In this document: positions 1 to 8,538 of the stretch, one piece after another
Numbering within the stretch: the first letter of the stretch is position 1
Layout: each line of letters begins with the position of its first letter
NCBI RefSeq assembly: GCF_002220095.1
Contig: NZ_CP022372.1
Location: 282,501-346,500 of the forward strand
Length of the DNA: 64,000 bases
Reading direction: 5' to 3'
Source of the DNA: Bosea sp. AS-1
GTDB lineage: Bacteria; Pseudomonadota; Alphaproteobacteria; Rhizobiales; Beijerinckiaceae
Program-made: the position numbers and the translations under genes
Notes under the pieces: model-generated
Told to the model about the DNA's origin: nothing
Database searches by the model: none
What the model saw: only the letters and a program-made list of their open reading frames with translations

Positions 1-31
1 GTAACGGCCAGATGCGTCAGAGGTCCCGACC

Positions 32-913
32 ATGCCCCAAATGCCCGAAGTCACTGGCTTCTACGACAAGCGATCCGGGTCAATTCAATACGTCGTTGCC
101 GACTCCGGGACGAAGAAGTGCGCCCTCATCGACCCGGTACTCGATTATGACGAAAAGTCTGGAGCGACTGCGACCACGCATGCCGACAGCATTCTTAAGT
201 TCGTCGCGAACAAGGGCTACGTGGTGGAATGGATTCTCGACACCCATCCGCATGCCGACCATTTTTCAGCGGCTGATTACCTCAAACGCAAGACCGGCGC
301 GCCGACCGCAATCGGCGAGAAGGTGACCGAGGTTCAAAAGCTCTGGAGCGACTACTACAATTGGCCTGGGTTCCCGGCTGACGGGTCGCAGTGGGACAAG
401 CTCTTCGCAGCGGGAGAGACCTTCCAGATCGGCAATATCGACGCGCGCGTGATGTTCTCACCAGGGCACACGCTGGCCTCGATCACATATGTGATTGGCG
501 ACGCTGCCTTCGTGCACGATACGTTGTTCATGCCCGACTCCGGCACTGCCCGAGCGGATTTTCCCGGCGGCAGCGCCAAAGCGCTCTGGCGGTCAATTCA
601 GGACATCTTGGCGCTGCCCGATGCGACGCGCCTCTTCACAGGCCATGATTACCAGACAGGCGGTCGCGAGCCTCGCTGGGAATCGACGGTGGCTGAGCAG
701 AAGGCGAAGAACATACACATTTCGGTCCACAGGACCGAAGCCGCGTTCGTCGCCGCTCGCGAAGCCCGTGATAGGACCTTGGCCATGCCGAAGCTGATTC
801 TGCATGCGCTGCAGATCAACACCAATGCCGGCCGTCTGCCCGAGCCCGAATCGAACGGACGACGCTACCTCAAGATCCCGCTCAACCTCCTGGAAGGAGC
901 CTCGTGGGATTGA
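32..913 (+). CDS. blh: MBL-fold hydrolase, persulfide dioxygenase-like (Blh)
   Basis: A 293-residue metallo-beta-lactamase-fold protein. The metal-binding signature THPHADH lies at residues 71-77, with further ligand candidates at His146 (SPGHT), Asp169 (in a DSGTAR.DFPGG segment) and His205 (GHDY). The GTAR.DFPGG stretch is typical of the ETHE1/Blh branch, which oxidises glutathione persulfide to sulfite. The next gene is a BigR/SqrR-type repressor that overlaps its 3' end, the partner expected for Blh in sulfide detoxification. Substrate is inferred from family and context. The start follows an AGAGGT-like ribosome-binding site; the promoter lies outside the window. Confidence 0.88.
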   Translation: MPQMPEVTGFYDKRSGSIQYVVADSGTKKCALIDPVLDYDEKSGATATTHADSILKFVANKGYVVEWILDTHPHADHFSAADYLKRKTGAPTAIGEKVTEVQKLWSDYYNWPGFPADGSQWDKLFAAGETFQIGNIDARVMFSPGHTLASITYVIGDAAFVHDTLFMPDSGTARADFPGGSAKALWRSIQDILALPDATRLFTGHDYQTGGREPRWESTVAEQKAKNIHISVHRTEAAFVAAREARDRTLAMPKLILHALQINTNAGRLPEPESNGRRYLKIPLNLLEGASWD

Positions 914-1257
914 TCATGGACACTGTGGCACTTTCTCCTGCGACCAGGGAGCTGAAGGCGAAGCTCGACGAGGCCTCGCGCTTCCTCAAGAAGTTGTCCA
1001 ATCCCGACAGGCTGCTCATCGCCTGCACGCTGGTCGAGGGAGAGCGCTCCGTTCGTGAATTGGAAGATGCTCTCGGCATTCGCCAGCCCGGTCTCTCGCA
1101 GCAGATCGCCGAATTGCGAGAAGCCGGACTGATCGTCGGCCGCAAGGAAGGCAAGCAGGTCTTTTACCGGCTCGCGGATCCCCGCGTCGAAACCTTCACA
1201 CTCACCCTGCACGGCCTGTTCTGCAAGGAACAGGTCGCACCCGGAGCAACATCGTAG
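904..1257 (+). CDS. bigR: ArsR-family persulfide-sensing repressor, BigR/SqrR-like
   Basis: A 117-residue winged-helix ArsR regulator with its HTH around residues 48-80 (RELEDALGIRQPGLSQQ). Numbered from the GTG start, cysteines fall at positions 41 and 107, the same positions as the two thiols SqrR uses to sense persulfides; BigR has an equivalent pair. GTG at 904 is preferred over the in-frame ATG at 916 because a GGAAGGAG ribosome-binding site sits about 4 nt upstream of it. The gene then overlaps blh by 10 nt, indicating translational coupling. Likely role: repress the blh operon until sulfide or persulfide forms the disulfide or polysulfide bridge. Confidence 0.87.
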   Translation: MGLIMDTVALSPATRELKAKLDEASRFLKKLSNPDRLLIACTLVEGERSVRELEDALGIRQPGLSQQIAELREAGLIVGRKEGKQVFYRLADPRVETFTLTLHGLFCKEQVAPGATS

Positions 1258-1498
1258 CTTCAATATCGGAACGGGGAGGTAGTCGCCGCAGACTAGGATC
1301 GCGTCACGGGTGGCCAGGGTCATCTGCTTTAGTGGTTCATAACTAAATGACAAATACACCACTCGTGACAGTCGCCTGCCCCGCAATCAATATCCAGAGT
1401 CCTGATGTCCCCACATGTCAGAGTTTTTGCTATTCACGGTTATAAAAACATCAATCATGTTGGCAGTTCACCACTTTACTCCGTCGAACAGAGAAGCA

Positions 1499-1927
1499 TC
1501 AGCGGTGGTCGTCCCTTCGTTTCTGCTTGAGCCTGTTAAAAAGATTGAACACGGTATCACGCTCTGTGGAATCGTGAAGCTCATTGAGATCAATCAGAAA
1601 CCGCTCACGCTCTTCTTTCGGCGGGCTTGGGCCTACGGTCCCTGCGTGATAAATTATCTGCTCCGTGTCAGCGAAATATGTCTCCCTCTGTTGATCCAGC
1701 TTCATCTCAGCAATCAACTGGGCAAGTGTTCTTCGGTAGAGCGCGGCCAGTTTCAAGAGCTGCGCAATCGACAGCCGCTTGCGCCCATTCTCTTGCCCAC
1801 TGATTAGTTGCTGGCTCACATTCAGCGCAGACGCGACTTGCTCTCCGGACATTCCCGCGTCTTCGCGGAGGCGCCGCAGATACGCACCGATGATGATGTC
1901 CAGCTCTCCGCGCGATTCTCTCGCCAC
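1499..1927 (-). CDS. XRE-family helix-turn-helix regulator
   Basis: A 142-residue protein with an XRE/Cro-type HTH near the N-terminus: GAYLRRLREDAGMSGEQVAS, followed by LNVSQQLISGQENGRKRLS. The C-terminal half is charged and unassigned. Start chosen at GTG 1927, which has a GAGGGAGAG ribosome-binding site just upstream; a TTG at 1945 would add six residues. The general plan resembles the short XRE regulators common in Rhizobiales (PraR-like), but the recognition helix is divergent. The gene stands alone, and its flanks (about 1258-1498 and 1928-2181) are more AT-rich than the rest of the window. Target unknown. Confidence 0.78.
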   Translation of the reverse strand: MARESRGELDIIIGAYLRRLREDAGMSGEQVASALNVSQQLISGQENGRKRLSIAQLLKLAALYRRTLAQLIAEMKLDQQRETYFADTEQIIYHAGTVGPSPPKEERERFLIDLNELHDSTERDTVFNLFNRLKQKRRDDHR

Positions 1928-2181
1928 GCAACTCTCCCTCTCCAAGCAGAGGGGAGGCGGCCGGGCGCCAAGCTACAACGCATCTATCATTGCGAGACGC
2001 GGCCGATGCACGTCATTCGCGTATAGGAGCGACTTGAACAGCTCTCTGCTGCGCGGCAAACGAACAAGACGGTGATACTGACGAACGTTGTCAGCACTAC
2101 AAGCGTTTATCCAGCAGCGTTTCACACGCTGTGAGGCTGCCCCGACCTTCGTCACACATCCCGGCGCCGAGGAGGCATACA

Positions 2182-2982
2182 GTGGCTACCAAAGGCAACG
2201 TCCATATCGGCATCGGTGGCTGGGTGTTCGAGCCCTGGCGTGGAACTTTCTATCCCGATGGGCTGGCCCAAAAACGCGAGCTCGAATATGCCGCGAGCAA
2301 GCTGACCTCGATCGAGATCAACGGCACCTATTACGGCTCGCAGAAGCCGGAAAGCTTTGCCAAATGGCGTGAAGAGACGCCGGAGGATTTCGTCTTCGCG
2401 CTTAAGGGTTCGCGCTTCTGCACGAACCGGCGCGTATTGGCGGAGGCCGGACCGTCGGTCGAGAAGTTCCTGACCAGCGGGCTGACCGAACTCAGGCACA
2501 AGCTCGGCCCGATCAACTGGCAGTTTATGCCGACCAAGAAATTCGATCCCGACGACTTTGAGGCCTTCCTCAAGCTGCTGCCAAAGGAGCTGGACGGCAT
2601 CCGCCTGCGCCATGCGGTCGAGGTGCGGCATGACAGTTTCCGCTCGCCGGATTTCATTGCGTTGCTGCGCGAATATGGCGTCGCCGCCATCACCTCGGCC
2701 GACGCCGACTATACCCAGATCGCCGATGTGACGGCGCCCTTCGTCTATGCGCGGATCATGGGGACGAAGGAGGCGGAGCCGAAGGGTTATTCCGAGACCG
2801 GGCTCGCTCGCTGGGCCAAGGCCGCCGGCGTCTGGGCCGAAGGTGGTGTGCCGGACGGCCTCGAGACAGTCGGGCCGCCAGCCAAGATCGGGAAGCGCGA
2901 CGTTTTCCTTTACGTCATCAGCGGCGACAAGGTGCGCAACCCGGCGGCGGCAATGGAGCTGATCGCGCGGACGAAGGCTTGA
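2182..2982 (+). CDS. DUF72 family protein
   Basis: A 266-residue protein of the DUF72 (YecE-like) TIM-barrel family, recognised by the N-terminal GIGGWVFEPWRGTFYP segment and the later LRHAVEVRHDSF and YARIMGT segments. The biochemical function of the family is not established to my knowledge. The reading frame runs back to 2131, but GTG 2182 is preceded by GAGGAGG with a 6-nt spacer and opens directly onto the conserved segment, so I use it. The gene is convergent with the ybaK-like gene, leaving 2 nt between the stop codons. It appears to be monocistronic. Confidence 0.85.
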   Translation: MATKGNVHIGIGGWVFEPWRGTFYPDGLAQKRELEYAASKLTSIEINGTYYGSQKPESFAKWREETPEDFVFALKGSRFCTNRRVLAEAGPSVEKFLTSGLTELRHKLGPINWQFMPTKKFDPDDFEAFLKLLPKELDGIRLRHAVEVRHDSFRSPDFIALLREYGVAAITSADADYTQIADVTAPFVYARIMGTKEAEPKGYSETGLARWAKAAGVWAEGGVPDGLETVGPPAKIGKRDVFLYVISGDKVRNPAAAMELIARTKA

Positions 2983-2984
2983 CC

Positions 2985-3476
2985 CTACTCTGCTGCGGCC
3001 TGCAATTGTGCGCCGGCTTCCTGGCAGACATCGACCCATTCAGCCTGCGTGAGTTCAGCCATGCGCTGCGGCGCGATCCGTAGCGCGCTATGCGTCGAGC
3101 CTGCCGCCGGGACCACGATGTCGAACGCCTTCAGCGAGACATCGCAATAGACCTTGAGCGGTGTGGCCAGCCCGAAGGGGCAGACGCCGCCGACCGGATG
3201 GCCGGTCAGCGCTTCGACCTCCTCCTGTCCAAGCATGCGCGGCTTGCCGCCGAGCGCGGCCTTGGCCTTCTTGTTATCGAGCCGCGCGTCGCCGCGCGTG
3301 ACGACCAGGACGACCTCCTCGCCGATGCGCAGGGAGAGTGTTTTGGCGATCTGGCCGGGCTCGACGCCATGGGCCGCCGCGGCGAGCGGCACGGTCGCGC
3401 TGCTTTCCTCGGTGACGATGACGACGATGTCAGGGGCGTGCTCAGCGAAGAAGGCGCGGACGGATTCGAGGCTCAT
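2985..3476 (-). CDS. YbaK/EbsC-type aminoacyl-tRNA deacylase
   Basis: A 163-residue single-domain protein of the YbaK/ProX family, which hydrolyses mischarged tRNAs such as Cys-tRNA(Pro). The conserved LDNKKAKAALG segment (around residues 67-76) and the GHPVGGVCPFGL motif (around 92-103) are intact. The exact tRNA specificity cannot be read from the sequence. ATG 3476 is chosen because the YbaK fold begins at MSLESVRAFF; the longer open frame upstream is low-complexity shadow sequence. It is the last gene of a leftward operon (ltrA, small membrane protein, ybaK) and overlaps its predecessor by 4 nt. Confidence 0.88.
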   Translation of the reverse strand: MSLESVRAFFAEHAPDIVVIVTEESSATVPLAAAAHGVEPGQIAKTLSLRIGEEVVLVVTRGDARLDNKKAKAALGGKPRMLGQEEVEALTGHPVGGVCPFGLATPLKVYCDVSLKAFDIVVPAAGSTHSALRIAPQRMAELTQAEWVDVCQEAGAQLQAAAE

Positions 3477-3751
3477 CGGGCAATTCGTGAAGTCAGCCAC
3501 AGGATCAGCAGGCCAGCGATTGCGGGCACGCCGAAGACGACAAGGAAGATCGGTGCTTCCTCCATGACGGTATAGCCTGCCCGGGCGACACCGATCCAGA
3601 GATTGATTAGCGCACCGACAAGCCAGAGCGGCAGGAAGAGCTTGATGGCGAAGGGAATCGGGCGCCCGGCCGAGATCGCCAGGCGCGGGGCCAGGACGAG
3701 CAGGATGCCGAGCAGGGCGAAGCCGATGCCAATGACCTTGATCGTATGCAT
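3473..3751 (-). CDS. small membrane protein, unrecognised
   Basis: A 92-residue, strongly hydrophobic protein with about three predicted membrane helices, roughly residues 5-25, 33-55 and 65-88, the last ending near LLILWLTSRIAR. I do not recognise a family. It sits between ltrA (3 nt away) and the YbaK-type deacylase gene (4-nt overlap), so it is co-translated with them. The tight packing and consistent codon use support a real gene. No catalytic motif is visible. Confidence 0.65.
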   Translation of the reverse strand: MHTIKVIGIGFALLGILLVLAPRLAISAGRPIPFAIKLFLPLWLVGALINLWIGVARAGYTVMEEAPIFLVVFGVPAIAGLLILWLTSRIAR

Positions 3752-3754
3752 GGC

Positions 3755-4939
3755 TCAGGCCTCCTTCGGCTGCGGTCTCAGCGAGATCGCTTCCCAGGCT
3801 GCGACGAGGATGAGGATCGCCGTAGCGCTCAGGCTGAAGCCGAGCGGTGGCAGGAGATTCGAGCAGAAGGCCAGGACGGCAACCAGCCCGAGCCCGACGA
3901 GATGGGAAAGCGGATACCAGCCGGCCGTCACGCGCTTGAACAAGAGGTTGCCCAGAAGATAGCAAGCGGGACCGCCGACGATGGCGATTGCGGCCTTTGC
4001 TTCGGTGTGGCCGAGCGGGTGGGCGATGACGAGTTCGTCGCCGACCGCAACCAGGATGATGCCGGCGACCAGCAGAATATGCAGATAGGTGTAGGCGATG
4101 CGGGCGATCCTGCCCGGATCTGCGGAGTGGGCGATGAGCTGGCTGCCGCGTTCGGCGCCGATATGAAAGTAGATCCACCACATCGCCACCGAGCTGAGGA
4201 AGGCGTTGGCAAAGGCGGTCAGGTTCACGGCCGTGACGGGGAGCTTGGCCGCTGTCGCGCCGGTCATGATGATCGATTCACCGAGCGCGATGATGATGAA
4301 GAGGGCGCAGCGCTCGGCGAGATGGCCGCCCTCGACATTCCAGTCGCTGGTGAGCGAGCGGCCCAGGCCCAGCACACGGAACCCGACGGCGGGACCGACA
4401 TATTCGATGCCGAGCGCGGCCAGCCAGAGCCCGAAGCGCAACGGGCCTTCGCTCAGCCCCCCGGCGATCCAGAACAGGCCCGAGAAGCAAAGCCAGATCG
4501 TGATGCGCTGGAAATTGCGGTAGTTGGCAGGGGAAGCGCCCTTGAGGCTCGCTGCCGTGAATATGGAGCGAACGAGCTGGGCTGTGACATAGGCGCCGGC
4601 GAAGGCGAGACCTGTGTCTCCGAAAGCCTCCGGCAGGGCGCAGGACATCACCAGCCCGAGGAACATCAGCGCGAACAGCAGCAGCCGGACCGGTGTCGTC
4701 TCGGGGTCGAGCCAGTTCGTCACCCAGCTCGTATAGATCCAGATCCACCAGACGGCGCCGAGCAGGAAGGCGGCCTGGGCCAGGCCGAGCGCGCTGAAAT
4801 GCTCGAGCAGCGTGTGCGAGATCTGGGTGATCGCGAAAACGAAGACCAGGTCGAAGAACAGCTCCACATAGCTGACCCTCGCATGCTGGTGTTCGACGCG
4901 CTCCCTGAGCAGCGCGCCGGCTTTTCGAGCTTGCGCCAT
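3755..4939 (-). CDS. ltrA: LtrA family membrane protein (low temperature requirement A)
   Basis: A 394-residue polytopic membrane protein matching the LtrA family. The conserved N-terminal VSYVELFFDLVFVFAITQ and WWIWIYTSWVTNWLDPE segments are present, as is a central ERCALFIIIALGESI segment. Hydrophobic segments run through most of the length. LtrA was named from a Listeria cold-growth mutant; its molecular activity is not settled. It heads a leftward cluster with a small membrane protein and a YbaK deacylase, and lies 74 nt downstream of purH. A 6-bp hairpin (4960-4975) without a U-tract lies in that gap, so read-through from purH is possible. Confidence 0.86.
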   Translation of the reverse strand: MAQARKAGALLRERVEHQHARVSYVELFFDLVFVFAITQISHTLLEHFSALGLAQAAFLLGAVWWIWIYTSWVTNWLDPETTPVRLLLFALMFLGLVMSCALPEAFGDTGLAFAGAYVTAQLVRSIFTAASLKGASPANYRNFQRITIWLCFSGLFWIAGGLSEGPLRFGLWLAALGIEYVGPAVGFRVLGLGRSLTSDWNVEGGHLAERCALFIIIALGESIIMTGATAAKLPVTAVNLTAFANAFLSSVAMWWIYFHIGAERGSQLIAHSADPGRIARIAYTYLHILLVAGIILVAVGDELVIAHPLGHTEAKAAIAIVGGPACYLLGNLLFKRVTAGWYPLSHLVGLGLVAVLAFCSNLLPPLGFSLSATAILILVAAWEAISLRPQPKEA

Positions 4940-5013
4940 GCAGACCCCTGTCCCCTGCTGCGCGCTTCTGCGCGCGGCCCGTCAATCAGGGTGTCCTGCG
5001 GCCCGTGCCGCCG

Positions 5014-6606
5014 TCAATGGCGGAAGTGGCGGTGACCGGTGAAGACCATCGCGAGGCCAGCCTCGTCGGCGGCCTTGATGACCTCGTCGTCGCGCATCGA
5101 GCCGCCGGGCTGGATCACGGCCGTGGCACCGGCTTCCGCGGCGGCGAGCAGGCCGTCGGCGAAGGGGAAGAAGGCGTCGGAGGCGACGACCGAGCCCTTG
5201 GCGAGGCTCTCGGGCAGGCCAGCCGTCTTGGCGGCCTCGGCGGCCTTCCAGGCGGCGATGCGAGAGGAGTCGACGCGGCTCATCTGGCCGGCGCCGATGC
5301 CGACCGTGGCGAGATCTCTGGCGTAGACGATGGCGTTCGACTTGACGTGCTTGGCGACGCGGAAAGCGAAGCGCAGATCGGCGAGCTCGCGCGCGCTCGG
5401 CTGGCGCTTGGTCACGACTTTCAGCTCCATGTCGTCGACGACGGCGTTGTCGCGCGACTGGGCGAGGAAGCCGCCAGCAACGGTGCGCAGCGCCAGACCC
5501 GGCGCGCGAACATCCGGCAGGCCGCCGGTGAGCAGCAGGCGCAGGTTCTTCTTGGCGGCGATCAGGGCGATCGCTTCCTCGTCGGCATCCGGTGCGATGA
5601 TGACTTCGGTGAAGACCTCGACGATCTTCTTGGCGGCAGCGGCGTCGAGCGTGCGGTTGAGCGCGACGATGCCGCCGAAGGCCGAAACCGGATCGCAGCG
5701 GAGCGCCAACTCATAGGCTTCGAGCAGCGAGCCGCCTGCCGCGACGCCACAGGGATTGGCATGCTTGACGATGACGCAGGCGGCCGAAGCCTTCGGATCG
5801 AACTCGGCGACGCATTCGAAGGCAGCGTCGGTGTCGTTGATGTTGTTGTAGGAGAGCTGCTTGCCCTGGACCTGACGCGCGGTCGAGACGCCGGGGCGGT
5901 TCTCCGGGGTGCGGTAGAAGGCGGCCCACTGATGCGGGTTCTCGCCATAGCGCATCGTTTCGGCGAGCGCTCCGCCGAGCGCGCGGAAAGCCGGCGCGGT
6001 ATCGCCGAGCTCATTGGCGAACCAGTTCGAGATCGCCGCGTCGTAGGCGGCGGTACGGGCATAGGCCTTCTGGGCGAGCTTGCGGCGTAGCGTCAGCGTA
6101 GTGGCGCCCTTCTGGGCTTCCAGATCGGCGAGCACCGAGGCGTAATCGGCAGGCTCGACCACGACAGCGACGTCATGATGGTTCTTGGCGGCGGCGCGGA
6201 TCATTGCCGGGCCGCCGATATCGATGTTCTCGATGCAGTCATCGTAGGGCTTGCCGGCGGCGACCGTCGCCTCGAAGGGGTAGAGGTTCACCACGAGCAG
6301 GTCGATCGGCTGGATGCCGTGACCGATCATCGAGGCCTGGTGCTCGGGATGCGAGCGGATCGCCAGCAGGCCGCCATGGACCTTGGGATGCAGCGTCTTG
6401 ACCCGGCCGTCCATCATCTCGGGGAACCCGGTGAGGTCGGAGACGTCGCTGACGGGCAGGCCGGCATCGGCGATCGCCTTGGCGGTGCCGCCGGTCGAGA
6501 CCAGCGCGATGCCGAGCTTGTGCAGGGCGCGCGCGAAATCGATCAGCCCTGTCTTGTCGGAAACGGAAAGGAGCGCGCGTTCGACGCGGCGAAGCTCATT
6601 CGGCAT
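5014..6606 (-). CDS. purH: bifunctional AICAR transformylase / IMP cyclohydrolase
   Basis: A 530-residue enzyme catalysing the last two steps of purine synthesis: formylation of AICAR with 10-formyl-THF, then ring closure to IMP. The N-terminal cyclohydrolase domain shows [28 protein letters not shown] and VNLYPF. The C-terminal transformylase shows GENPHQ, the catalytic KHANPCG lysine-histidine pair, DPVSAFGG and the terminal GHRHFRH. The length is normal for PurH. ATG 6606 begins the conserved [20 protein letters not shown] start; the upstream 33 in-frame codons lack family similarity. Its place after a heparinase-like gene and rsmB is a common Rhizobiales order. Confidence 0.97.
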   Translation of the reverse strand: MPNELRRVERALLSVSDKTGLIDFARALHKLGIALVSTGGTAKAIADAGLPVSDVSDLTGFPEMMDGRVKTLHPKVHGGLLAIRSHPEHQASMIGHGIQPIDLLVVNLYPFEATVAAGKPYDDCIENIDIGGPAMIRAAAKNHHDVAVVVEPADYASVLADLEAQKGATTLTLRRKLAQKAYARTAAYDAAISNWFANELGDTAPAFRALGGALAETMRYGENPHQWAAFYRTPENRPGVSTARQVQGKQLSYNNINDTDAAFECVAEFDPKASAACVIVKHANPCGVAAGGSLLEAYELALRCDPVSAFGGIVALNRTLDAAAAKKIVEVFTEVIIAPDADEEAIALIAAKKNLRLLLTGGLPDVRAPGLALRTVAGGFLAQSRDNAVVDDMELKVVTKRQPSARELADLRFAFRVAKHVKSNAIVYARDLATVGIGAGQMSRVDSSRIAAWKAAEAAKTAGLPESLAKGSVVASDAFFPFADGLLAAAEAGATAVIQPGGSMRDDEVIKAADEAGLAMVFTGHRHFRH

Positions 6607-6663
6607 CGGGATGAGGTCCAGCTTACAATTGCGGGAGCAGGCAGTCGCGCGCGAGCTATCATG

Positions 6664-6696
6664 CTGCGGCGCGAAAGGCAAAAGCCCCCGCCGCAG
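6664..6696 (-). terminator. hairpin between heparinase-like gene and purH
   Basis: An 8-bp perfect stem, CTGCGGCG pairing with CGCCGCAG, encloses a 17-nt loop containing a second small GGC/GCC pairing. It begins 5 nt after the heparinase-like stop codon and ends 57 nt before purH. There is no clear U-tract, so it may act as a weak terminator or a processing site rather than a full stop. Confidence 0.35.
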
Positions 6697-6701
6697 AACC
6701 G

Positions 6702-8492
6702 TCACGCGTCAGGGTCGGGCGGGGCGGCTTGCCGCTCGGCCAATGCCGCGGCGAGGGTCTGGCCGGCGCGCGGATTTGCAGTGCTGATACGGTTGAGCCG
6801 CCAGGCGATGCGCGGCGTCGCCGCGGCGTCGAAGGCGACGACCAGCTGCTCGGTCCTGCGTCGGCCATCGGCGGCGGCGAGGAAAAGGCTTTCCTCGATG
6901 GCGATGGTCAGGCTGCCGGCCTCGAAGCTCCAGACTTCGCCGGAAGCCAAGGCGAGCAGGGCACCCGTGCCGTCACGCACGAGGCTGGCGCGGACGTTCG
7001 GATGCAGGTGGAAGCGCGCGGCAGCCGGTAGGGTCGTCTGTGTTCCGGTCAGTGCCACTTCGTCCTCGCCCGTCAGCGAGGCGCCGTCGCGGGCGAGCAG
7101 CAGGCGGCGGGTATGTGTCGCCCCGAGGCGGCGATAGCCGTCATGGCTGCCGACCCATTCAGGGCCGTTCTCGCCGTCCTGTCGAGCGACGCGGACGTCG
7201 GCGGGGCCGGAGATGAGGCGCATCTCACCGAGAACCATGCCGAAATTGGCGCTCGAGCGGTCGTTGAGTACGAGGGCCGAATGCGCCGCGGTGCTGCGCG
7301 CCGCGAGCCGCAGCTCCGGAGGGCCGAAGCGGCTGTCCCCGCAATTGACGATGATGCGCTGCGCGCCGCTGGAGAATTCGAAGGCCAGGCAGCCGGCATG
7401 GGCCTCGGTGGAATAGGTTCCGCGCGGCGGCGGGCCGGCGTCGACGACAACGATGCTGCGCTCGGCTGCGAGACGGCTATAGCCGGAATAGGCGGCATGC
7501 TCGGTCGGTCGACCACGGGCGTCGTCATAGGCCGCGAGTGTCGCCATCAGGTCGGGCGGGGTCGTGCCCATGCCGTTGAACAGAGCGAGCGCGCCATCGC
7601 CGTGCCGGAACAGGCGCAGATGCGGCATCATCCGCTCGATCGCGGTCAGGATGCCGCGCGGTGGCTCGAGGCCACGGGCGGCGAAGGTCTCGCGCAGTGG
7701 CAGAAGGTCGAGCAGGAAGTCGATCAGCAGGCGCGGGTTGCGCGAAACGTGGCCGCCATCGGGGAGGATCTGATCGTCGAGTTCGTCGGAGAGGAGCGTC
7801 TCGGCGCGCCGCCTGCGAGATTCCTGGCCATCCAGGCAGATGGCTGCCAGCGTGACGGCGATCAGCCCGTTGATGCGGTCGGCCCCCTCCACGGCGCCGG
7901 CGAGCGCAAGGCTCACCCGCTCGGCCAGGCGCGAGACGTGGCGCAGGAAGCGTTCGTAGAAGGCGTGGTCGGCGCCCTCCAGCAGCAGCGGCGAATGGGA
8001 GAGGAAGGAGATCAGCCGTCGCGCCGCCACGGCCGGGCGCCGGGCGATGTCGCTGCGGTCGTGGCGCTTGACGATGAATTCCTCGACCAGACTGCGCGCG
8101 TTGGCACGTGCGATGGCGGTGTCGGCGGCGCGCATATGGCGCAGCCAGCCGAAACCGTGAAGCGCTTCCGCCCAGGCCTCGGTCGGTGGCTCGACATCGA
8201 AGGGCGATTCGCCATGGGTCCGGACCGTGCGGCCGGCGAAGGCATAATAGCCCGCATAGAAGTCGCCAGCCGTGGTCGGGTCCGCGGTGCGCAGGTCATG
8301 CGGGGCGAAAAGCAGGCGGGAGGCCGATTTGCGGCCGAAGGGCCAGAGCCTGCGTGTCGCGCCGACGAATTGGCCACGCGTGCGCCGCGCCGCCCGTCCG
8401 ATCGCGGCCTGGGCCAATCCCCGACGCTCAGACCAGGCGCTCAAATCGCTGAAAGCTCCGTCTCGGGCGCGGTATCGGCCCGCGCGGACCAT
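6702..8492 (-). CDS. heparinase II/III-like protein
   Basis: A 596-residue protein of the heparinase II/III-like class. An alpha-helical toroid-like N-terminal half ([44 protein letters not shown]) is followed by a beta-sandwich C-terminal half ([65 protein letters not shown]). The family cleaves or binds acidic polysaccharides. The substrate of this conserved rhizobial version, found between rsmB and purH, is not known to me. No signal peptide is evident at the ATG 8492 start. It lies 46 nt downstream of rsmB in a probable rsmB - heparinase-like - purH unit. Confidence 0.85.
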   Translation of the reverse strand: MVRAGRYRARDGAFSDLSAWSERRGLAQAAIGRAARRTRGQFVGATRRLWPFGRKSASRLLFAPHDLRTADPTTAGDFYAGYYAFAGRTVRTHGESPFDVEPPTEAWAEALHGFGWLRHMRAADTAIARANARSLVEEFIVKRHDRSDIARRPAVAARRLISFLSHSPLLLEGADHAFYERFLRHVSRLAERVSLALAGAVEGADRINGLIAVTLAAICLDGQESRRRRAETLLSDELDDQILPDGGHVSRNPRLLIDFLLDLLPLRETFAARGLEPPRGILTAIERMMPHLRLFRHGDGALALFNGMGTTPPDLMATLAAYDDARGRPTEHAAYSGYSRLAAERSIVVVDAGPPPRGTYSTEAHAGCLAFEFSSGAQRIIVNCGDSRFGPPELRLAARSTAAHSALVLNDRSSANFGMVLGEMRLISGPADVRVARQDGENGPEWVGSHDGYRRLGATHTRRLLLARDGASLTGEDEVALTGTQTTLPAAARFHLHPNVRASLVRDGTGALLALASGEVWSFEAGSLTIAIEESLFLAAADGRRRTEQLVVAFDAAATPRIAWRLNRISTANPRAGQTLAAALAERQAAPPDPDA

Positions 8493-8538
8493 GCCGGGAG
8501 AGGCACGGCAGCTCGTTGCCGTGCGAATCCCTTGCCCG

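Noticed and set aside
1415..1807. 130-codon + strand frame opposite the XRE regulator.
   Set aside because: The minus-strand product has a clear helix-turn-helix; this frame has no motif and no ribosome-binding site.
4960..4975. GCGCGC-TTCT-GCGCGC hairpin after purH as a terminator.
   Set aside because: Only 6 bp, no U-tract, and GC alternation is common in this genome; kept only as a remark under ltrA.
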